Below are positions 53,900 through 64,000 of a stretch of 64,000 bases of DNA, piece by piece. The stretch's first letter is position 1, and the number at the start of each line of letters is the position of its first letter. Under the pieces are notes generated by a model. The model ran no database searches. It worked only from the letters and a program-made list of their open reading frames with translations, and was not told the origin of the DNA. The DNA comes from Vanilla planifolia (taxonomy: Eukaryota > Streptophyta > Magnoliopsida > Asparagales > Orchidaceae): positions 634,298-698,297 of the forward strand of contig JAIUJO010000190.1 of the NCBI GenBank assembly GCA_023846275.1, read 5' to 3'. The position numbers were made by a program, and so were the translations under genes.

Positions 53900-55029
53900 T
53901 CTAAAATAATAAAAAAATATTTAAATATACAGAATTGAAGATTTTGTTAAAGAGAACCCATTAATACCATACCAATGATGTTTGTTTCATCTTTATTGAA
54001 GCTTACATTAAATTAATGTGAATTAAAAAATAAAATAAGAATAAATTATAAGAAATTATGATTTGAGAATTATTAAAATATTTATTAAACCTTAAATTAA
54101 GTAAATTAAAAAAATAGTATTATAACCAAATGGAAGCAATGTAAATGTGACATGAAGAAAATTAGAGTTAAAAATAACATAACTAAAACTAAGTGAAAAT
54201 TTAAAGAAAAATGACTAATCATATGACAAGTCATATTCCAAGATATAAACTGGATCTAGTGTGATGTCCTCGATCATCAAATCATGTATGAATCAAATTA
54301 TTTAGTAAAATATCTCAAAACACAAAAAAGAAAAGAATTTTAAAAAATAATAAAATGAATAATTAACTACATATTGCTTGTGACATGTATCCAATAATGT
54401 TTATTTTGTCTCAATCAGAACTCTTATAGAATAAATTTGAATATTAATATTAAGCTGATATATATAAAGTGAAAATGAAAAAAATTATGTAAATGGAATG
54501 TTACCAAATTGAAGTGATATCTAGTCCTATGAAAACAAAACATTTGAATAACTAAGACAATTTGCACAGTTTTGTTATTTTTCAAGTTTTTACAGAGACA
54601 TAATGTAACATTCCAAATTGCAAAATCGAATATGAACAAAATCGTCTTCGAAGATGACAAAACATTAAAAAAAATATTAAGAAGAGTAGTGCATTTGTTT
54701 CATCTCGATAGGACTTTGTTTGCATTTATTGTGAACTGCTGAAGTAAATAAGCTAAATATTATTAAATTATTATATTAATATTTAGTAAAGATATATTGA
54801 AATTAAAATTAAATAAGGTGAAGGAATATAATGTAACCAATTAAAAATATTTTGAACATCACATGAGAGGTGATTTAGAGTACTTCAGTAATATAGCTAA
54901 ATAGAAGTGAAAAGTTTGAAAAAAGTAGATTAATTGTATAGGAAAGTTGCTTCTACAGGCTCTAAGGTGATTGTGTATAACAAACATTATCATAAAAAAC
55001 TTTATAAAATGAAATATCACGTAAAGAAA
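53900..55029 (+). repeat. Higher-order repeat copy 2
   Basis: Second complete copy, about 1,130 bp, preceded by GAAATATCACGTAAAGAAAT at 53,880. It differs from copy 1 by scattered substitutions and small indels. One gain is a stretch with TTTTGAACATCACATGAG near 54,850, which copy 1 lacks in part. Confidence 0.9.
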
Positions 55030-55803
55030 TCTAAAATAATAAAAAAAATATTTAAATATAAAAAATTGAATATTTTGTTAAAGTGAACCCATTAATACCA
55101 TACCAATGATGTTTGTTTCATCTTTATTCAAGCTGACATTGAATTAATGTGAATATTTATTTACAAAAATTAAATAATCATAAATGGTAAGAAATTATGA
55201 TTTGAGAATTATGTAAATAGTTATTAAACCTTAAATTAGGTAAATTAAAAAAATTGTGTTATAACCAAATTGAAACAATGTAAATGTGACATTGAAGAAA
55301 ATTAGAGTTAAAAATAACATAACTAAAACAAAGTGAAAATTTAAAGAAAAAAGACTAATCATATGAAAAAGTTATATTCCAAGATATTAATTGGATCTAG
55401 TGTGATGTCCTTGATCATCAAATCATGTATGAATAAAATTATTTAGTAAAGCATATCAAAACACCAAAAAGAAAAGAATTTAAAAAAAAATAAAATGAAT
55501 ATTTAATTAGATATCCCTTGTGACATGAACCCAATAGTGTTTATTTTGTCTCAATCAGAACTCTTATAGAATCAATTTAAATATTAATATTAAGCTAATA
55601 TATATAAAGATAAAATGAAAAAAATTATGGAAATGGAATGTTACCAAATTGAAGTGATATCTAGTCATATGAAAACAAAACATTGGAATAACTAAGACAA
55701 TTTGCATAGATTAGATATTTTCCAAGTTTTCACAGAGACATAATGTAAGATGACAAATTGCAAAATCGAATATGAACAAAATCGTCTTTAAGGATGACAA
55801 AAC
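55030..55803 (+). repeat. Higher-order repeat copy 3, partial
   Basis: About 775 bp, covering the first two monomers of the trimer. It ends in a run of A near 55,803 after CGAATATGAACAAAATCGTC, where copies 1 and 2 continue into ATTAAGAAGAG. Ordinary diverged satellite follows. The end in an A-run is compatible with slippage or exchange at a low-complexity tract. Confidence 0.88.
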
Positions 55804-58800
55804 AAAAAAAAAAAATTTAAAATTATGAAAAAAAATTAATTCGATAGAGCTCAATTAGACATTGGTTATATTTACTATGACCTTCTAAAATAATTATGAA
55901 TATATATCTACAAATTTTTATTTTAAATTTAAAAAATATATTTATTAAAGGTAAAATTAGATAAATTAAAGCATCTTAATAAACCCATATTGAAGTCAAA
56001 TAAAAAATAATTGAGTGAAGATTTAAAATTCACAGTAATGTAACAAAATCTGATCGAGTAATTTCAAGAAACAATACAAAGTTTATCGAAATAATGCATC
56101 CAAGATGATACAGAAATCGAGAGTAACAAACTCATTCATCGTATTAGGTATGAACAGAAATGTCTATTGAAAACTCTAAAAAATAAAATAGTTAAATTAA
56201 TAGAACTAGTTTATACAAGGACAACAATGGTTCCCGTTTAAAATTACTACTAATTTTCAAAGTAAATATGCATAAATAACAAAAAAGAATTAATATTAAG
56301 CATAAATATATTTAAGCTAAAATGAGATAAATTAAAGCAAAGTAATGTAACAAAATCAAACGAAATAGACTTCATATGAAACAAGATGTTTAGTCAACGA
56401 GTTATATAATGAATTAAAAAATTTTGAAGAGATGAAATAAAGTTTTCAAAAAATTTTCAATCCCAAATATTAGCGAGATTCACTAAATAACCTTGATAAT
56501 AAAATTTTGTATGATTGAATGTGTGTCATTATGCATGCCAACTCCCTAAAAGATAAAGCATTAAAATATATAAAAATAAATAATAAATTAGGTAAATCTC
56601 ATTTTCATTTGTTTAATACAATTATTTACCCCTAATTCAGCCATGTTTTGGCTCAAATGCATTTATTCCATTGATGTTTTCTTCACCTCAATTAGACCTC
56701 ATTTTGAATTAACCCAAATTACTAAAGCAAAAAATATTAGTTGTATTAAAGTATAAGTTTAATATTAAGAAAATATCGATTAAAAGCTAAAATGAAATAA
56801 ATTATATCATAAAATTACATCCAAAGAAACGAAGAAAAATTAATGTAAATACTCTCGATTTGATTAAGGTATGTATCAAGATATCTAGTAAAGCATGGTA
56901 ATAATTTAGAAGAAAATATTTAAAAATGTAAATTGAATACTTATTTGAATAAATTTCATTTAAATGAGTTCAATGATCTTTGTAATAAACTATTATATTA
57001 AAATTAAATAAATACTCATAAAAGTTGATTTGAGACAATTTGCGGGAATATTGTATAACCAAATAAAAGCGATGTCTTAGTCCAATGAGAGAAGATTTAA
57101 TGTTACACAGTAAGTTAACAAGATCAATGCAAAATATTTTAGAAAATTATATAAAGTTTTCTTGAAAGTTGCATTCTATGAAACATTGGATATCAAGCAT
57201 AATATTCAAGATTTCCAAATCATGTATAAATAAAAATGATTAGAAAAGAAAGTAAAAATTATTTAAAAAACTAATTAAAATATCGAAAATTAAAGACTTA
57301 ATTCAATAGAGTTTGTTAGGATGAGTCTAATAACACTTGTTTCATCGCAATTGGTTATAGTTTAGAATTTTATAAATTAAGAAAAAATTGTAAGAAAATA
57401 CATAATGAAGAAAAATGTGATGAATTAATGCATTGTAGCATAGCTTAATTGATGAAATGGAAAGGTCACATAAGAGAAAAAATGAGTTCATAGTTCTATA
57501 GCCAATTAATTGCTGAAATAAGTTTTGTAGGAAACATCTAATTTATGGTAATAAGAAGATGAAGTGAAACATGTTTTCTTACCAACTCAAGTACCAATAT
57601 AAAAGCATCTCATAAAGAATAAAAAACTCTTGAAAAATTAAATGTTTAAAAATATAAAAAATGTATATGTAATAGAGTAATCCTCATCATCATGAGTCTA
57701 ATGAAGTTCATTTAGTTTTTAAAGGAGATTTGTAGTTAAATAGTAATATAACCAACTTAAAATAAAAAAATTTGAAAAATTGAGAGAAATTGTACAAGAC
57801 ATTTGTGTTCAAAAATACTAAAGAGAATGAGTGCAACATTCTCTATCATCAAATTAAGTAAGAATAAAAAATAAGCATAAATAATAAAAAAAAGTTATTA
57901 TTATTAATTTAAGTAAGTATATGAACTAAAATGAAATAAATTAAAAAAAATGTATCTAAATCTGTAGGATGTAAAGTACACACATTTGAAGATTTAGAAT
58001 GTATTATTTAATAGAAATTAAAGTAAAAACTTTAAGAATTGAATTTAATTACATTGGAACATTGCATTCTAGGATACTAAGTAGATTGAGTGTAGGCCTC
58101 CTAATTGTTTAATCAATGCAAATTTAAATTCCCATAAAGAATGATAAAGAAATAGAAAATAAAATGTAAAAAAATAAAAAATTGAATGTTTAATTTGATA
58201 GACATCATTGAGACAATAGTAATGAGATTTGTTTTGTCTCTATTAAACATCATTTAAAATTACTATGACCTACAAAATGAAATAAGCATAAATAATAACA
58301 AATTATTATTTTAATATTATGTAAATATAAATTTAAGCTAAAATGAAAACGTTTAAATCAATATAATAAAATAAAAGTAAAACAATCAAAGAATTGAGAT
58401 TAATGAATTTTTGCTTAAAGTGAATAAGAATAAAAGATAATAAAATATTATTTTTTAATATTATGTATTGTACTTTATATTTTCAACGAAAATGAAAACA
58501 AAGTTATACAATAACATCAAAATGATGTAAAGGTTAGATTAGAGAAGGTTGTGTGATATGTAGTGATGTAAGATGATAAAAATTAAAAATTTCAAAAAAT
58601 GAGATAATTTGTAAAGGATATTTAAATTAGAAGATACTAAGGAAAATGTGTTCAACATCTTCAATCATCATGTTAGGCATGATTAAAAATGTATCTTAAA
58701 TTATTCGAAAACCATAGAAAGGAAAATATCATAAAAAGTTAACAAAAATATGTAATTGGATAAGGATCATTGAGACAATTCCAACAATGTATGTTTTGCT

Positions 58801-61800
58801 TCAATGAAATCCCATTTGGAATCAATAAAAATTATAAATACAAATAAGAAAAATAATAATAATTTTTTTAAAATTAACTAAAAATTTATTAGAGTTTAAA
58901 TGAGATAATTTTGAATCAATATAATATTAACAATTCAAATTGATAAAAAGTTAGCATAAGAGCAAATTTATATTTAAAAAGTAATATAACAAAATAAAAT
59001 TAAAAATTTTAAAAAATAAGTCATATTAATTGAGAAAGTTGCATTCCAAGATAATAAGAAGTCAAGTGTAACATCTTCAATTTAGAATTTTGGGGCCAAC
59101 TCAATTTTTTCATAAAGTATGCTAAAATATTACAAAATAAAACATAAAAAAATATAAAATTTAATATTTAGTTTGATAGAGTTAGTTTAGATGTGCATAA
59201 TACTTTTTTTAGCGTAAAGAAATTTTCCCAAATCAAATTAAGATAAAAGTCACATGGGAGAAGATTTAGCGTCATATAGTAATGTCACCAAATCAAAGAA
59301 AAACTATAGCGTAAATTAAGTGAATTATAAAGAAAAAATTTTATTTCAAGATACAAGAGATATCAAATATAATATTTGTTAATTAAAAAGTAAACTATAA
59401 GTAAAAAGTTGCCTTGATGCATGTAAAAATATAAAAAAATAAAATAATTAAAACCAAGAAAATGAATCTACAATTAGACAGAGCTCATGGATAATTGTCT
59501 AATGATGTTTGTTTTAACTCCATCTATTCTCATTTCAATATATAATAAAGGTTGAGCTTGATAAAAGAAGGCAACATAACCTTACAATATCATTGTTATG
59601 TAAAAGTCAGACAAGAGAACATTTGGAGTTGCAAAGTAATATAACCAAATAAAAACAAAAATTGAAAAAATAAGATAAATTGCTTATGAAAGTTACAGTC
59701 AAGATACTAAGGACTTCGAGTACGACATTATTGATCTTAAAACAATGAACAAATCATGATATCTTGCAAACTATGCCGAAATCATAAAAATTAAAAAATA
59801 TTTAGAATTAAAATTATGGTGAAATTCGAAACTAAATAAATATCAATAATAAGAATTATGATTTTTAATTTTTAGAAACTATATATTAAAATAAAATATG
59901 TTAAATAGAAGTTGAATAATATATGAAAATCAAAGGGATGTAAAAGTCACATGTGATGAGAATTAGTGTTTCATAGTGATATAAGAAAAAAAAGAGGAAT
60001 ATTTTAAGAAACATGAAATGTTGTTGTGGAAAGGTGCATTTTAACATATTAAAGAGACCAAGTATGAGATCTTTAATTCTTAAATAAGTTACAAATCAAG
60101 TATTCTTAAAAAACAAGCCAAAACTATGAAGATATCTTAAAAAAATGAAAACTAAAATGAATGGTGCTCATCGAGACTTGTCCAACAATGTTTGTTTAAT
60201 CTTTATTAAACCATATTTGTAACTACTATCAGTTACTAAATTAAAAAAAAAAAATTGAAATAACGAAAAATAATAAAATTAAAAACTTGTAAAAAAGCAT
60301 GACAAAAGCTTTAGAGTTATGCAATATTGTAACAAAATTCATCAAAAACTTTTGTTGACATAAGAAAATGTTTATGTTAAAATTACATTACAAGAAATTA
60401 TGTATAGCTAGCGTAACACAGTGATATCTCAAAACAAGTACAAATAAAAAAATGTCATAAATTATGCAAAAAGTTTACAAAATGAATATGTAAAAATATA
60501 TGCTAAAATATTTAGTTCGATATAACACATCAAAAAAAGTTAAATGGCTTTTGTTTAAACATGATAGGACATCATTTGGAATTCTTGTCAATTATAAAGG
60601 TAAAAATAAAAAATAACAAATTGTTATTTTAATACTAATATTTAAATGTTGATGTTGAATTAAGATAAATTTTTTTAATGTTGTATTTGAAGAGACTAAA
60701 TAATAAAGTTGAGTGAAGTGCCTTTGTTTATCAAATAACATACAAATGGAAATATCTATAAAACATTCTAAGAAAAAAGAAAATGAAACATATAAAGACA
60801 TAAAATAGAAACTTTAATATGATAAGGCTCATCTAGACAAGCCCAATGATATTTTTTTTATCTTGATTAAACCCATCTAGTATTTCTTTTAAAGAAATTC
60901 GAAATATTATAGTTCAAATCTGATATGTTGATGCAATATAGTTATAAAGAAATTAAAACAAGATGAAGACACATGATATGAGATTTAGAGTGACATTTTA
61001 ATATATCAAAAAAGGACAAAACTAAAAAATGAGATCAATTAAACATGAAAATTGTCTAACCATATTTAAGGAGACTGACACAACATCCTTGATCATCAAA
61101 TTATGTACAAATAAAAATATCTCATATTACTTTAAAAAAGATAAGAAAATATAATGCTTTAAAATAAAAAAAGAAAAATTTAATTATATAGAGCTCATTA
61201 ATGCTAATCTAATGACATTTCATTTCAATTCGATAAGGTCATGTTTAGCTTTACTCTGAATTAACAAAAAAAACTATACATTAATATTAAAAAAGATTAT
61301 CTTTGTGTTAATAAAATATAAATTATAGTTGTTATAAGATAATTTGAAGAAATATAATCTAACAAAGTCAGAGCGACTTAAATGATGAAAAACTATAGAA
61401 TTAAAGTTTCATAGAAATATAACAATATTAGAGTGAAATATCTAAAGAAATAAGATAAATTGAATGAGAAATTTATATTCTAACGTTCTTAAGAGGAGTT
61501 TAGCATCTCTAACCATAAAATTAAATACGAATCAAAATGTCTCATGATGCATGCAAAAATCCTAAAAATTTTTTTTATAAAATATAAAAATAAATACTTA
61601 ATTTTCATAGCTCATTAATATGAGTCTAATAATATTCTTTTCATCTCATTTGAACTTAATTTAGAATTACTAAAAATTACTAACATAATTAAAAATAAAT
61701 GACAACAAGTCATTATTTTAAAACTTTGTAAAAATTTATGAAAATTGAAATGAGATAAGTTCAAACAATTTAACATAAGTCAAAGCGATATAAAGGTTAC

Positions 61801-63140
61801 TAGAGAAGAGAACTAGGGCTTCAAAATCATATAAGCAAGTCAAAATGGAAACACCTTAGAAATGAGATAAATTATAGAGGAAAGCCACTTTAAAATATAC
61901 AAAGGAAATCAAGCCGAACATCCATGATAATTTAACTAGATACAGATTAAAATGCCATAGAAAACATGTCAAATCATAGGAAACAAAAACATTTAATATA
62001 ATAAAAATATTTAATTCGAAATAGCTCATCTAATGGAGTTGAACAACTTTTATGGATTCTTGATATGACCTTATTTGGAATATCTATGAATTTAAAAAGA
62101 AATTAAAAAAAAAATAATAGTTTATATTTTTTAATTTTAAGTAAATGTATGTTAAAGGTTAAATTTGATGAATTGATAAAATACAATATTGCAAAATTAA
62201 TACTATTTAAAGATGACACAAAATGAGTATTAGTGTATTATATTAATATCACCAAATCAATGTGAAAATTTTTAAATAACGTGAAAAACTATAAAGGAAA
62301 ACTACATTCTAAGCTAACAAAATGATCATATGTTACTTTCTCATTCCTCAAATTATGTATAACTCGATATTATTCGTAGATTATGCAAAAGCAATGAAAT
62401 TTAAAAATTTTAAATAACTTTTTATTGGAAAGAGAACCTCAAGATGATTCGAATGACATTTGTTTTATCTGAAACAAAAGTTGTTTGAAATTATTAGTAA
62501 TTAGCAAAATTAATATGGAAAAAATAGTAATAAATTATTTTTTTAGTATTAGGCAAATGGATAATAATTCTGAAATGAGAAAAATTAAAGTAATGGAACA
62601 TAACAAATTTAAAGATAAAATGTTTAAGAAATTATAAATTTCATGGAGAAGATGCTTTCAAAGATAATACAGAGATAACATATAGGATGATCATTCGTAA
62701 AAGTATGTATGAATTAAAAGTTTTATATAAAAAAAATCCTATGAAATAGGACATTTAAAAGTATAAAAATTAATATTTATTTAGATAGCATTCATTTAGA
62801 TGTGTCTAAGCTTATTTCGTCTATTAGTTCAAATTATAAAATTAATTAAACATAAAAATTATAATTCCATTTTTTAATATTTAAAAAAGTATATTAAAAA
62901 AAAATAATATAGGAAAGTTAGTGCCTTACAAAATGTTATTGAAAAGAGAGTTAGAGTTGCATTATAATATAACATAATTAGAGTAAAATCCTTTTAAGAA
63001 ATGAGATATATTATATGAAAAAGTTTTATTTCAAGTTACCAAGGAGATTGAGTGTAATATCCTTTATCATCAAATTAAGTATGAAATGAAACTTTGTATA
63101 ACAAATGCAAAAACCATAGAAAATAAAATTTGTAAAAATA

Positions 63141-64000
63141 TAAAAATGATTTTTAATTAGATAGTGTTCTTCAAAATGATTTTCATGATGATTGTTTCTT
63201 CTTAGTAGTACCACATTTTTAATAAGTTCAAACTACAAAATGAAAGAATTGTAAAGCTCACCTGGGAAGAGATTTAGAAATACATAACAATGCAAAAAAC
63301 AAGGCATAAAAGTTTTTAAAAAATGTGATAAGTTCTTGGGGAAAGTTTCATTCCATGTTACTGAAAGGAATGAACGTAACATATTTGATGATGAAAAAAG
63401 TACGAATTAAAATGCTAAAAAGGCATAATAAAAAAAAAAATTAAAAATAGTAATAGAGAATAATTAATAGATAATAATTAACAAGTATAATCTAAGGACA
63501 TTTATTGCAACTAGATTGGGTATCATTTAGAATTATAATAAATAATGAGAATAAAAAATTAAAAATAATAAAAGTTCAAATTCTCAGCCATGAAATTTTG
63601 TAATAATTGAATAGGATTATAAAGAAAGCCATAACCAAATGTAAAAATGATTTTCAATTAGATAGTGTTCATCAAAATGATTTTTATGATTATTGTTTCT
63701 TCTTAGTAGTACCACATTTTGAATAAGTTAAAACTACAAAATAAAAGAATTGTAAAGCTCACCTGGGAAGAGATTTAGAAATACATAACAATGCAAAAAA
63801 CTAAGCATAAAAGTTTTTAAGAAATGTGATAAGTACTTGGGGATAGTTTCATTCCATGTTACTGAGAAGAATGAACGTAACATATTTGATGATGAAAAAA
63901 GTACGAATTAAAATGCTAAAAAGGCATAATAAAAAAAATTTAAAAATAGTAATAGAGAATAATTCATAGGTAATAATTAACAAGTATAATCTAAGGACAT
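63141..64000 (+). repeat. Young tandem duplication, ~501 bp period
   Basis: The segment from TAAAAATGATTTTTAATTAG at 63,141 recurs at 63,642, and the marker CTAAGGACAT at 63,492 recurs at 63,991, so the period is 499-501 bp. Over the 360 bp that can be compared I count about 17 differences plus small indels in an A-run, near 95% identity. The second copy reaches the window edge, so the array may continue. The period exceeds the 420 bp monomer, and each unit includes part of a rearranged neighbour (AATAGTAATAGAGAATAATT region). Confidence 0.92.

Larger units (their letters stand above)
52775..55803 (+). repeat. Higher-order repeat, ~1.13 kb period, 2.7 copies
   Basis: Three copies start near 52,775, 53,900 and 55,030. 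The landmark AACCCATTAATACCATACCA lies at 52,831, 53,955 and 55,086, giving periods of 1,124 and 1,131 bp. Each complete copy holds three satellite monomers with phase-1 boxes at 53,108, 53,452, 53,816 and again 54,230 (spacings 344, 364 and 414), so two of the three are permanently shortened. Copies agree at roughly 90% or better by eye, whereas the three monomers inside one copy are as diverged as any others in the window. The third copy stops after GTCTTTAAGGATGACAAAAC near 55,803. This is a recent amplification of an already decayed trimer by unequal exchange or replication slippage. Confidence 0.92.
52770..64000 (+). repeat. Diverged ~420 bp satellite array, + block 9
   Basis: About 11.2 kb in the + sense, continuing past the window edge. 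It opens with a young three-monomer higher-order repeat (52,775-55,803) and closes with a young duplication of about 501 bp period (63,141-64,000). The middle is ordinary old satellite, with phase-1 boxes near 59,038 (GTTGCATTCCAAGATAATAA), 59,335 and 59,692. A 45 bp stretch near 56,620-56,665 (CCCCTAATTCAGCCATGTTT region) does not match the usual boxes and may be a small insertion. Minus-strand frames of 62-78 codons at 53,687, 54,424, 60,592 and 63,026 are repeat and not genes. Confidence 0.88.

Noticed and set aside
52775-55803. CRISPR-like or gene-family reading of the regular repeats
   Set aside because: Periods of 344-420 bp and 1.13 kb with diverged units are satellite organisation. 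No short identical repeats with unique 30-40 bp spacers exist, and no cas-like genes are present.
1-64000. Organellar or AT-rich bacterial/protist genome as source
   Set aside because: No rRNA, tRNA or conserved organellar gene is visible, and no coding density at all. A continuous 420 bp repeat on both strands does not fit such genomes.

Overview
This 64 kb window is almost entirely one old, strongly diverged satellite-like tandem repeat. I see no host protein-coding gene, rRNA or tRNA in it. Reading both strands by eye, the same monomer of about 420 bp recurs from end to end, roughly 150 times. Copies differ widely in sequence and many carry internal deletions. Base composition is extremely AT-rich: lines I counted by hand gave about 20-25% G+C. 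The short reading frames, all under 100 codons, are chance products of low-stop stretches in the repeat.

The monomer can be numbered from its most recognisable box, GTTGCATTCCAAGATACTAA (phase 1). It is followed by a box like ATCAAGTGTAACATCCTC (near phase 24), one like ATCATCAAATTAGGTATGAA (near 44), an A-rich linker (95-140), a dyad box CTCATCGAGATGAG (near 147), a box like TTTGTTTCATCTCAATCAGA (near 170), an AT linker (210-285), ATGAGATAAATTG (near 286), and two related boxes like TAATATAACCAAATCAAAGC (near 306 and 366). Blocks are called + when they read in this sense and - when they read as the reverse complement.

Layout: + block 1-12,325; - block 12,345-23,175; short + island 23,185-23,893; - block 23,900-31,395; + block 31,400-33,205; - block 33,222-36,485; + block 36,490-44,930; a non-satellite segment 44,930-46,750 that looks like an old LTR-type retrotransposon piece; - block 46,755-52,765; + block 52,770-64,000. 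The satellite therefore changes orientation eight times. Two of the switches (about 31,397 and 36,490) use the same breakpoint phases, and one (about 23,897) is close to a perfect fold-back. The inserted segment at 44,930-46,750 sits where the array switches strand with both flanks at about the same monomer phase.

On top of the old array are a few much younger events: a three-monomer higher-order repeat with a 1.13 kb period at 52,775-55,803, a tandem duplication of about 501 bp at 63,141-64,000, a 298 bp segment present twice 2.67 kb apart (25,476 and 28,147), a 38 bp duplication near 1,685, a 16 bp minisatellite at 43,296 and an AT dinucleotide run at 40,339.

The organism cannot be named from this. 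Long arrays of decayed satellite interrupted by an LTR-like piece, with CG sites alternating with TG or CA between copies, suggest methylated constitutive heterochromatin of a large eukaryotic nuclear genome. I lean towards a plant because of the style of the non-satellite segment, at low confidence. I found no operon, defence system, CRISPR array or other multi-gene system here. The interesting content is the architecture and evolution of the satellite.
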